From Macrosoma leucophasiata (lineage: Eukaryota > Arthropoda > Insecta > Lepidoptera > Hedylidae): DNA of 64,000 bases. A model generated the notes under the pieces. It was not told where the DNA came from, made no database searches, and saw nothing but the letters and a program-made list of their open reading frames with translations. Shown here in pieces: positions 1-12,500 of this stretch (positions are counted from its first letter, which is position 1; each line of letters opens with the position of its first letter). The DNA lies in NCBI GenBank assembly GCA_036365455.1, contig JAWQUS010000009.1:3564001-3628000 (forward strand), written 5' to 3'. The position numbers and the translations under genes were made by a program.

Positions 1-3000
1 GATAACACAAAATGATGAGCGAGTCGTTATACGAGTACCTACCTATTTAAGGTATCTGTTAGAATATTAGTGTAGGTTTTATACATTTGTTTCTTGTGTG
101 CACATTATACTAAAGTAGGTATATATGTTTGGTTTGTATAACACATACACTCTACCCATATGAACCGAACCAACGTTTTTAGCGCCAACAAAAACCAGTA
201 GACTGTATGTTTTACAAGATTAATTTACCAACTCTTTTTGTCTTGCATCGCACCTAATCGCATTCGTACTAAGCCGAAGTTGGGACCCCATAGGGCTCTC
301 CCCTATACAGTTGCGTAATTATATCTTAGGCTTGAAGCTTAATGTAATTGACAATTGGTCGTAGATGGCTGGAGAGCCATCTTCCGGCCATCTACGCTCG
401 CCGATTGCATGGTGAAGTAGACTAGTGCCGTATCGTAGAGCTAAAAACGGTTTTAGCACATTTTCTAGACATTCCGCATTGAATAAGGTATATTATCACT
501 ATGTTACACCATTTTTAACTTGTGAATTACATAGACTATCCGTGTATCTAATACCTACTTGATGGAAAGCACAATAATTAAAGCGTCGTGTTTTTGACAC
601 ACCCGTTACGTCACAGACAAATAACAGGATTAGCGACAGGTCCACGCGGCATCTTGTCAAAAAGCTATGTTTTAATTTGAATAAGTTCTAAACCTAAAAA
701 CTGTAGGTACATCTGAATCCTTCATCCTTGTCGGCTTGTAGGTAGATATACATATGGGTAGCGGTTGGCTATACAACATTTTAGAAATCTTATCACTGAG
801 ATCTCCGTTCAGTCGCAAATTGTTCATCTGTAAAGTAACTCCAATGTTGGAACCCCAGGACGCGAGAGGATAGGGACAAACAAGGGAGCCACAAAACTTA
901 CCCTAACGATTAGATCAGTAGTTCTAACTAGCGGATAGTATAGTCAGTGCCGCAGTCAAAATACCAATATTATCAATTAGTTTGCACCTTTTAGTTTTAT
1001 TTTAATAGAAATTTTCACATATCACATTGGTTCAACGAAGATCGCGCAATGCTTAACACTGTTGAAAAACATTAAACGAATCATACGTCACACTGCACAC
1101 AAACAATTGCAGGCACAAAGATCGATTGGACTATGGATATAAAGTGAGAGCAAGCCAGCTTTATTTGCTCATACCGTTGTTGAGCGGTCGGACTGCCGTG
1201 AAGTACGGGGGGGAGTAAGATGGAAGAGAATGCTGACGGGCTGTATAAATATAGGTGAGTTATTCTTTCAGGCCTTTTCACTTGAAATGAACAGTTGGTA
1301 AAGTATTTTACTTCGAATTTAATACAGGTCCAAGCAAGATGCTTACCAGGTTATTTATGGTGCTTAAGACTTATGAAAAACATGTACCTATTGGTCACCT
1401 TTATCCGTACCCGTTTACCTTAATCCGGTCCAGTTGTAAAATCCGTTCTGAGCGATGGTCTACTACTAGGTACCTATAAATTATCTCTTTGCCAAATTTC
1501 AACGTTGTTGTTAGGTACATCCTGGTCCAATATACCCATTTGTATTTGAAGTGTCAAACGAAATAGAAAGAACTGCTTGTGGTAGAAATGTAGGTAGAAA
1601 GACGCAAAGATTAAATTTGGAGGTAGTTTCATAGTTTATAGGTGGTAGTAGGCGTTCCTATCGGTAGGCAATACATGTTTTTCAAAATCAAAATCGAAAA
1701 CCACACCGTCCGGCGAAATTGCGGGCTGCAGCTAGTATTTTATACTACCCTTAGAAGATGTTACTACCTTACTACATAGAAGGGTCGAAAACATCTGGGC
1801 AATTCCGATTCAATTTACTCTACTAATATAAATTTTAAGCTTTATTATTCATAGGTATAATACGGCCGATTTCTTATTGCTGGCCTTCATTTTTCCCCTT
1901 CTTGCCACGTTCCTTGGGATAACCTTCGTTGTCCTTGTGATGTGGATCGCGATATCTAGGTCAAGGCAAACGTTTCCAAAGTGTCTCCCAAGTTCTGTGA
2001 TCCGATACGATTTCAGAAAGTTCTAAGTGTTCAAGTCACCGAATAATAATGTAGTTGGAAGACGTATACCATATTTTGGTTGAATGTGTTCGAGGTGAGG
2101 CTCATCGCAGGGCTTCATTAGAAATAGGACATTGCAACAGTGTCCTGGCAGATCCTACTACGGATGACGCCAGAATAATGTTGCAACTATATCAATTGTC
2201 AATGAGCTAATGTTGTTTAATTATTTTTTTTAAATGAAGAATGTAATTCATGTGAACGTATAGAGCGTCATGGTCTTTTACCAAGCTCTTTAAATGGAGA
2301 ATAAAAAAAAATGTAGTTCAAGCGATGTTTTTAATTTAGTTAATTTACAATTTTATTACCTACAAGGTTCATAGTTATTATATCAAACTAGCTTAGGTAG
2401 CTTTATTACGACGTCTTTTGTGTGTTTTTTAATTATCTTATGATCCAAAGCATTTGTGCAGCTTTTAAGAAGTTTTCACAAAGTTTCGTGACATTTTACA
2501 CATTAAATCTGTTTCCAAATAGATTCCTTAGAAACCTTCCTAAACGTTATCTACAGTCGTTAGGTATTAATTCACTATTCAGGTAGGTAATACCTATACC
2601 GGGAATGCGCACAGATTTATGTATAAAGAAACAGGCAATATATCAGGCCCGCCACCAAACCTACAAGTAATTCACTCCTTATCCTAACATAATAAATTCG
2701 CTAGAACCCCCCGGGTCCCGACCGACCCTACCGATTGTACCGCCCGCACTGGCTTCCGCTGTTTACGGATAAACCCAGATATATATGGGATACCTATGTA
2801 CCTACAGTACATTTTATCAGTTCTCAGTCGTGACATTAATAAAAGTGGCAAACAAGCAACGTAACGTAACTTCACGCCTGTAATCCCCGAAGATTATTTT
2901 TTTTATAGTTATAAAAATAAAACAACAGCTATCCCTAAGATATTTAAAACAATACTTAAAGACAGTGTAATTTGGCGTTCGAAAGTCAAACTCTTCCGTT

Positions 3001-6000
3001 CTCTTCTCCGTCTTTCGAGTTCAAATCGAGGAGGTTCTCAATTCTGCCGGTATACAACGTGTTTGTATTTCGGACAGGATTGAATGTACAACCCGAACTA
3101 GTTAGTTCAGAATCGATAACCGAATCGATTTCAGGCATTTTTGGTATGGGTAATATTTTGCCCCAAAATTAATGACAATTCGGGAAATGATGGTCACCGA
3201 TTTGGCGAATAGTCAATACAAACGAAAAAGAGACTAACGTCTATCCAAAATAGAATGCTAGTCTCAACAAGTTTATTAGAATTCGCATGCTTTTTATTAT
3301 AAATAATAATTTAAAAATAATATAGTGGAAAATAAAAATTAATCTTATTACTAGCGAGTGTTAAATAAGGGTACGCAAGTTACGCTACATCATACATCAC
3401 TTACTTTTTTCGGTTCGGGTTTTATGTGTGGCCGTAGGTAGAGGTAGGGTAAGTATGCATAGGGTGTGCATACGTTCGTACAAATAGAGGACAACTTATT
3501 TCTTAAATAAAAAATTTAAAATACATAAACATGTGATTTCAGTTTATGTGTTATGATTATAACTCGATTTTCTAATCGAGGTGTTAGATAGTGTGCATTA
3601 TTCTCGTTACATGTTGTATATATATATACTTATTATATATATTTTTATGTATGCACGGCAATTTTGCCGAGATTTTTGGACCGATTTACATAATTCTTTT
3701 TTATTTGATGCGGAATAGTTTCGAATTAGTCCCATAAAAAATTGATTCAGGAAGGCCCATTAGTTTTTATTGAAGGTTCATTTTGAAAATGTCCCGTTTT
3801 GAGTAACGATAAAAATGGTCACGTTACGTACTCGTATAACATAATTGGAGCGGAAATGTAAATTCGAACACTAAAGACGTTCCGTCTTCCACTTCAAGAC
3901 ACAGTTTACTAAGAGAAAATTCCAAAGACCCGCAACAATTAGATTCAACATCCGCTTGATTCCATGCAGAATATTTTTTGTTTAGTCGAAGGTCTCCGCG
4001 GGCAGTATTGATCCAGACTCAAATTGAGATAGCCGCCTCGTGTCCCCAAGCCAGTTTTTATAGCTGTATGTACCTACAAAGCTGGAGTAAAAATAATCTC
4101 ATTACACGTGACACATATTGATTTTCTAATTATTTTAAATCTAGGACAATTACCTATTACTGGTACGGGAAATTGGCAAACCTACAGGTTGTAGGTGAGA
4201 CTTTTCGTTAGTGCCTAAGTATAACTATGTCGTTATATATATTATATAGAGAGTTACGATGTGTATAATATATAATATAGGTACTACCTATCGTTTCTGC
4301 AATCATAGGTACCACAGAAAACAGAACATTTATTTTTTGCAGTTTGTGCCCCTTAATCTACTTCAGGGACAGACACAGATTGCTGCACTGCTAATTATTC
4401 TATAGTCAATGACTGTTACTGTTACACTTAATTAAAGCACCGACGCACATCGACGTAGATGGATGGCATTTAGTGAGTGATTGTGATGTGCTTCATTCAT
4501 TTCTAATCCCCCTGAGTTGTGTTGTGTTTGTAACCGCAATGAGAAACAAGGCCGTGTCGAATGTGGCGATCAATAATGAAGCCTTGTTTCCGGTCGTGAC
4601 GTTTTGTTCCTAACCTACCCCATGACTTCTTTGACTCATTAAATAACAGACCATGTAAAGTTTGCGAGTTCATATCGGTGACAGATAGATTGTAGACCTA
4701 CTGCAATCTGTACATTCCGAATGGGAGTTGTAATGCAGATTTCGTTGCCATTATCCTTCGTGAGGGGCAAGATACAAGTTATTTTGTTTTCACACCTGTA
4801 CACAGGTACAGGGCCGTGAATTTATTTGGTGTGAAATAATTACTAACCGATCTAAAAGCTAGCACGGTAAGTACAGTCGCAGATATTATAATAAGCATTT
4901 TCTGAATTGTTTGAAAGCTCTACATCAGTCACGTATATAATACACGATAGCACATCTATCAAGCCTCAGGTGAAGAAAAATCTGACCGTGATCACAGTAA
5001 CTCGAAAGCGACCGAAACGACGGATAGATAGATACCTATGCAAGTGAGGAAGTTTTTTATGTTACTGTATTATACATACTCCACAAGCGAGAGAATTCCC
5101 AGTATATCTTTCAATAAGTAAGTATGTAGAAAATTATCTGCATCGAATCATCAGTGGCTCGAACGTCCAACTTAATCACTTTTCACCTGGCTAACGACAG
5201 TCACATGCCAACATTATTTTTCTAACCATATATAAAACAGGAGTTGAAATGATTAAGAAAGATCGTTACAAGTAGGGAACGGAACTGTCTAGAAACTCTA
5301 GAACAACCCAAATCTACCTGATGTTAGAATAAGATTGAGTTTAAATGAAGTAAAAGCCAGCAGACACCTCATTGAGTGTCCACAAATCAGATGTTGGGGT
5401 AGCTTCCTTAAAATCCCGGGCAGAGCATCCCGACCGAGGGCGGATATCGATCCATCTCACTAACCTTGAACGAATCGCACACTTTGGCTACAATTTATCC
5501 GGGTGCCTACAACTTTGCACTTTGTTTACCTTACATTATTATACATTTATATTAAGAATTTATATTAGACAGGACCTGGGCAAAAGACTCAAGTTTATTT
5601 TATTTCCGGTTCGTATTTTGTTAGTGATTTTCGATCAATTTATTATTGGTCTTGTAGCATTTTAACTGTATGTATGTGGACTAATAAATATTGTGTGAAG
5701 AAAGTTCAGTTGTATTCATGAACACTACATAACCCGAAAGTCTTATTTTAAATATTTCTTGTTGCTAATTTTCTGGCACATAATTATAAATTGAATAAAT
5801 CTTGCAAACTCTGGCAACAGGTTAAGCATTTAATATCAAGATCGACACGATACGCATCATTTGAATAATCAGTAAGACGATTCCTTTGAGGTTATCTCTT
5901 TCGTATCTATTTATAAGTAAAGTTCATCTATGTGTCTGATATCTCAATTTAATATTTTGCTTTCATTTCCCAAACATCAACCGTGTTTCACTGAGATGTA

Positions 6001-6325
6001 GATTAGAGATAGGTACGTGGGATATTTATTTTTCTGATGCCTTAAAGCTGCTCTACTCTAATCAACTCTATGAACTCTATCGGCATTGATGGCAAGTACA
6101 TACGTAGGTATTTCAATAACTTCAAAGGTTTGTTTTTTTATGCATTGAAAATATTTAAGCATCTCACAATCAAGGGGAAGCAGATTGGTACCTACACAAA
6201 TGATAGGTATGGTAGATTTCAAACATTTAATGAATTCAATCTCTGCCACCCGTCGACACCTATGCTTAGGTACAACTGAAATCAAATACAACGAATCAGA
6301 ATATTCGACAGGACTACACTCCCAG
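1..6325. other. Upstream ORP intron, mostly featureless
   Basis: AT-rich DNA with no exon I can support. It holds a LINE 3' end at about 2.1 kb and a 10 bp hairpin at 360-396 (arms CGTAGATGGC/GCCATCTACG). At 3.6-3.8 kb there is an AT-rich repeat remnant resembling those near 51.8 kb. The small open frames here lack codon bias and splice context. Confidence 0.6.
2058..2311 (+). mobile_element. 5'-truncated non-LTR retrotransposon, 3' end
   Basis: An open segment reads EDVYHILVECVRGEAHRRA and continues to a TAA at 2208-2210. The H.L.EC pattern is the typical end of LINE ORF2 proteins. About 100 bp of 3' UTR follows, with an A-rich tail at about 2301-2311. Only the last 50 or so codons are present. 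Confidence 0.7.
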
Positions 6326-6532
6326 TGGCCCAGTTCAGCCGCGGCGACTTCTCTCTGTGGTCGGTGCTGAAGAACTGCGTGGGCAAGGAGCTGTCCAAGA
6401 TCACGATGCCGGTCGTGTTCAACGAGCCGCTGTCGTTCCTGCAGCGAATGTTGGAGTACTTGGAGTACGCGCATTTGCTGCGGATGGCGTCCGAACAGAC
6501 CGATCCTGTTGCCAGGATGGAGTATATTGCTG
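6326..6532 (+). CDS. ORP exon A (start of ORD domain)
   Basis: The acceptor is ...actcccag and the donor is GCTG|gtgagt. The exon opens with two bases of a split codon and encodes [17 protein letters not shown] through to MEYIA. It contains [19 protein letters not shown], the conserved beginning of the lipid-binding barrel and lid region. Confidence 0.92.
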
Positions 6533-9500
6533 GTGAGTTTTTGTTATAACAAACCTCTCAGGGTTGCCAACTCTTATATTTACGGATTAGCTAGGTATTC
6601 CACGCAGTTTCATCTGCGTCTTGAAATTATTTTCCGTAAGATCTGCATATACTGTCCGAGTACAGCAACATATTATGGCGCTAACTTTAAGATGACCACT
6701 GAAACGGCCAGTGAAAAGCCAACTAACATGGTCATAATAAACTTAGATATAGAATTAAGATAAAAACAATATTATTATTTTCTTATCCACTGCCGCTACG
6801 CTGGGATCGTGGCGTTCGATCCTTGGCAGAAGGGGACATTTCCAATTTCCGGAGATTCTGGTGCCACCCTCGGAGCTTGTTAATGTGTTCGGAGACGAAA
6901 ATAAGTTCGCTGCTTACATAACATGGGGCTAAAACATAAATGATGTTTTGGACATATTTATATTATGTGTACCTAATATTCTTATTCTATTCTTGTAGTT
7001 ACGTACGTAATGTTTTTACTTTTATATTTCTTCTGATTCTGATTCTGTGATAATCGGTGGTCTAGTGGTAGCAGGCACTTCTGCTACGCTGAGTTCCTGG
7101 GTGCGATTCCCGAGTCGGAGGCTCCCAGGGACAAAACTTTTATCTCTGGTTCTACTCGAGTTTTTCGATTTAGGTACTGGAAGTTTCTCAGTACCTCGGA
7201 GTTTGGTAATTTTTGCATGAATAAGTACTTGAAACTTGAATGCATGCATTGTACCTGTGCCTACCTCTTCGGGGATAATAGGCATGATGTTACAATGACA
7301 TGAAGTTACGTGTTAAGTATTAGGTATATTGGAGGCGGATGTTTTTTCGATTCTCTGTGACCTTCCAAGTTAAGGAATGTCTTGATGGATGTTATACTCT
7401 CGCCCCAACTAAGTAGATACCTACGTAGGTACATGAGGTACAAAGAACTTTACGGGCGAATCGTAGTTGTATGTATGCGTTTATATAGGGTTAACGTATC
7501 TTTGTCTTCCCTTAATTTTTTGGAATTACTTACCTACAGACGTGAAGAAGGTTTCTTTCGAGGATTGTATGTTTTTATACTTTTTACATACAGAAAATAA
7601 AATATAAGTAATAGGTACTACCGTAAACCCTTAACATATATATTTACTACAGCTTAGTTTCTTACAGCATTTGCAGTGAGCGCGCTCGCATCTAATTGGG
7701 AGCGTCTCGGTAAGCCGTTCAACCCTCTGCTCGGCGAGACGTACGAGCTCGAGCGACCCGAGTTCAGAGCAGTTTGCGAGCAGGTCAGACATGCTTACTT
7801 CATCTACTTAATTTGTTATTTGTGTTCACACTTTGCTCTGATGTCCTAAGACTAGTTCAATTTTAGTTTACGTTAAGAAAAAATAAAACTTATTTTTTCG
7901 TTAAGCACCACTAACTTGATCAATGAATTCATATGTCTCTCAAAGTAGGAACATCTACTAATAGCTCGTTTTGCTTTGTTTTCAATTTCATACGAAGTAA
8001 GTCTAAACTTTTAAATTGTTTGCAATCAATTTTACAGTGAAGTTTATATAACAATCAAGACATTTTTGTGTTTTAATTTTTTTTTCGAAAACATAGAATT
8101 AGCTTTATTCCTCTATGCTTGAAAAGTTACAGCCTTGTTACCTGTGTACGTATGTTGTAAGTTTATTTGGTACTAAACCTTTGTAGTCTTTTATTGGGCG
8201 ATTTTTTTTTACTTAATTTATCTGCTGCCAAATGGTAGTGTTCAGCACTATCGTGTTCCGGTTAGATGGTAATGTATGGCCCCTTATTAACTATCACAGA
8301 GACATAATAACTAACGTCGCAGGGGTGGGTTTTGACCTCTGGTCTTTGTGTAAGTGTCTTTTTTTTTTTTTTTTTATGTCTGAAGGTTGACAGACAAGCA
8401 AACGGGCCACCTGATGGAAAGTGGTCACCGTCGCCTATGAACATTTGCAACACCAGGGGAGTTGCCAACGCGCTGCCAGCCCTGAAGGACTCTTTTGACG
8501 CCATTTTTGAAGAACCCCATATTGTAGCACCTAGGGAACACCTCAGAGGGAAGTTCGTTCCACAATTTACACGTTCTGGGCAGGAACGAACGTGAAAACC
8601 GCACCGTTGAGCACTGCCAGGTGTCCAGTCGGTGTGGGTGGAACTTCTCTCTTCGGCGGGTAGTACGGTGTAGGAAAAGAGACGGTGGCACCATGTCAAA
8701 CAGTTCCGCAGAGCACTCACCATTGTAGAGACGGTACAACACGCACAGACTCCCAATGTCTCTGCGCAGGCTCAGATGTTCGAGCCTGTCGGTAAGTCCT
8801 GGATCGTTAACAATACGAACGGCGCGTTTTTGTAGGGAGTCAAGTGGACCAAGCTGGTATTTGGGGGCTCCCGCCCACAAATGAGAGCAGTATTCCAGAT
8901 GGGGCCGCACTTGGGCCTTATAAAGCTGTAGTAGCTGCCCCGATGTGAAATACTGCCTCGCTTTGTTAAGCACCCCCAACTTTTTGGATGCCAACTTGGT
9001 CTTACACTCAATGTGACTCCCGAATTGCACTTCGTTCGATATGTCAACGCCCAGGATACCGATACTCTTATCAACGGCGAGCGGAATGCCCTGGAACTGT
9101 GGTGCTACAATGAATGGGGTTTTTTTTGCGGTGAACGCGCAGACTTGTGTCTTCGAGGGGTTAAACTGTACTAAATTAAGTCGACCCCAATCTGAGACCC
9201 GCTCCAGAGAGTGCTCGATTTCAGACACAAGTCTAGTCCTGCTTTCCTCGATAAGTGTCCGAGAGGCATTTGCACGGCTAGTGTAGTGTGCATCTCCCGT
9301 ACTATCATCGGCATAGCAATGAAAATTGGAGTTTTGCTCCAATATTAATATATATATATATCTATAGGCTGCAGTCATCATTTAACATCAATGTGAACTG
9401 CATGCTTGTTTGCCACCTTCACAACTTAAAAAAAAATGTTCATTTGAGTAGTTAAAGCAATTAAGATAAGGTGGTAAAAAGAGTTTAACTTAATATTTGG

Positions 9501-12500
9501 ACCATTGCTTAATATAAATATGAAGTAAGAAGAAATAATAGGTAACAAATGATATATTCTGAGAGCCTGCGACGCCCAGACCTTCGTTTTATTATAAAAC
9601 CTGGAAATTCTTCTATATATGTCCCCTATACAGGTATAAGCAAAACCAAAATATGCAACCTGGGTCGCAGTGGCTTTGGCAGGTAACAGGTAGTAAATGT
9701 GAGTAAAATTGTGTTTCAAATTTGTGATAGTATAAAACTTAGTTTTCATATATTTTAACTTACAATCATATTAGAAACCGCCTCGTCTATCGGCGGACAC
9801 TTTGGACGGTGGAAACCCCTTGCCAGACACCCTCACAGTCTAATTATACATGAATCTACTTTCGTCATAGTATAAAATCTGACTTTTATATATGTTATTC
9901 AGAAAACTATACGAATAATGTTTCCACCTTTCCCAGTCACTTTCGATGGTTCCCCTATCTTCCCAGGCACATTGAAGTCTACTCCAGGCGTGCGCGCGAT
10001 GAATATATATGTACGTTGGTGCGAGTGAAATAGCGCGATCTATACTCTAAATTTATCAAAAAAAAAAAATATGTAGATTTATAACCGATTAAAACAGTTA
10101 ATTTAAAAAAAATAAATTAATGATATTTTTATATCAACAAAATATGAAATCTATACAAATTAATAAAATTGGAGTGTAGGTGACCCTGGAAGACCAAGAC
10201 TGACCTACCATGACCAAATAGGTCGAGTTCTGTCTGATGGTGGGTCAAAAGTCTTAGGAATCGGCGTGCATGTATAAAGAGAATGATGAAGGTAGACGAG
10301 GCACGAGAGGTTTGTTAGGACCGGGGTATTTGGCGCTCTACACTCTCTGCCTACCCCGTTAGGGACCTGGCGTCAAGATACATACATACTTAAGTTTAAA
10401 GTTAAGGAGATCAATTTTTATGTATGTTGGTTTTACTATAAGGAGAGAAAATAACTTAGATCGTATAATTTAATTCTTTTAATTATAGCCATTACAAAAC
10501 AAAGTAAAAAAATAAAGTTTGGTATAATGGTGTCGGAGATTTTGTTGCGAGTTCAGTAGTTCACTCAGGTACTACCGGTGTATCTGGCGATGAGTTGTCT
10601 ACACTGAACGACTTCTTGTTTATTCTTTTTTCTTTTTGAAAATCTGCATGCTCAGAATTGTAGTACGCCTGTGAATGTTTTATGGCATTTCCAGTGATAA
10701 CCTCCATCTGTATATTTATCAGGTAAAATAATGTTCGCATATTTAAGGTAATGTTTTTTTCTGACTTTCAGTTATAAAAATACGCTTACGCTTACACTCA
10801 CAGCCCCACAGAAGGTATAAACCTGTGTCGTGGGTACCGTTATACACATGTAACACATACACAAACACTCAGACCCGAAACAAATATCTTTAGCCCATAC
10901 AAATATTGGTCCCGGTGCGGAGATCGAACCCGTGACCCTTCGAATTAAACGGTCATCTCACACCGTTGGGCTAAGCGGATCGTCAGTTGGACATTTCTTT
11001 AATGTCTCTTCAGAACAAAATTAATTTTCCCTCACTTTTATTACAAATTAATTATTCAACGGTTTCTGTACGTATAACAGTTCACACTACACAATCTATA
11101 TTACGGAGTACGAGACAGTTGATGCGCAGAAAGAGATCGCCGTGGACCGATCATGCTATTTCACTCGCACCAACGTACATGTATATTCATCGCGCGCACG
11201 CCTGGAGTAGACTTCAATGTGCCTGGGAAGATAGAGGAACCATCGAAAGTGACTGGGAATTGTGGAAACATTATTCGTATAGTTTTCTGAATAACATATA
11301 TAAAAGTCAGATTTTATACTATGACGAAAGTAGATTTATAAATAATTAGATTGTGAGGGTGTCTGGCACGGGGTTGCCACCGTCCAAAGTGTCCGCCGAT
11401 AGACGAGGCGGTTTCTAATATTGTAAGTTAAAATATATGAAAACTAAGTTTTATACTATCACAAATTTGAAACACAATTTTACTCACCTTTACTAACTGT
11501 TACCTGCCAAAGCCACTGCTACCCAGGTTGTATATTTTGGTTTTGCTTATACCTGTATAGGGGACATATATATAGAAGAATTTCCAGGTTTTAAAATATA
11601 ACGAAGGTCTGGGCGTCGCAGGCTCTTAGAATATTATACAGGCATACAGTTCACATTGGTGATAAAATCACTAGAATCAACACGACAAGAGAGAAATACT
11701 TTCATTCTACTTTCTTACTTTATAAATGTTTGAAACAATAGTAGCCTTCTGGCTTTGCTTAGTTAACGCTTTTCTTTTCGCCCTTTGTTAGAGAGATGAA
11801 GTTATTTTTTATTTACAAGTATGCGGCCCTTTTATACAAGGACAAGAACTTTAACACAACTTTTCTACCTGTATTGCGTAATTGGATTCATGTTTTATTC
11901 ACAAAGCAATTTCAGTTTAATTAATGTCGTAGCTTATGTACTGTTTGTTTTACATGTTCTCACAGATCATCGGTGCTCTGTGCGTATTGTCCACTGTTTT
12001 AAGGAAATAACCAGATTGAAGTAATGTGCAAAGATTAAAATTGTTAAACTTGGGCGATTGTAGAGATCGGCTTAATGGTTGCCGGGACTTCAAACCAACA
12101 TTGCTAATGTTGTCATTATATTTCACCACATGCCATCTTAGGATCCCACAATAGACAATAAACGGCTATTGATATTCAAATTACAATAAATTTCAGGTGT
12201 CCCATCATCCTCCCGTGTCAGCTTTTCATGCTGACAGCCCTCATTTCGTGTTCCACGGCTCCGTGCATCCTAAACTGAAGTTTTGCGGCAAAAGCGTCGA
12301 AATACAGCCAAAAGGCCATGTCACAGTCGAATTACCGAGGTAAGTTGTACCTATTAGGTATCATATTTCTCATTCATTTCACCTAACGCTTGAGATCAGC
12401 AAAATCGAGGGCGATAATTGTATAGTTTTTTATAAATCATTTTTGTCGGGTCTCTTCGCTCCACGCGACTATTAGGCGCATTCGCACATACCATTTAGCG

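Larger units (their letters stand above)
9554..11635. mobile_element. Foldback-like element with inverted arms of nearly 500 bp
   Basis: The left arm (about 9554-10040) and the right arm (about 11147-11635) are reverse complements with scattered mismatches and small indels. Shared stretches include gagcctgcgacgcccagacc at the outer edge and gaaatagc at the inner edge. The roughly 1.1 kb interior holds a LINE 3' fragment and a tRNA-derived SINE. No transposase is visible. It could be a non-autonomous foldback DNA element or an inverted segmental duplication. Confidence 0.75.

Noticed and set aside
6058..6474. 138-codon antisense frame over ORP exon A
   Set aside because: Shadow of the GC-rich exon. 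The + strand has clear homology and splice sites.
8262..8756. 164-codon frame and + strand frames overlapping the LINE at 8.4-9.4 kb
   Set aside because: Alternate-frame shadows of the RT C-terminal frame.
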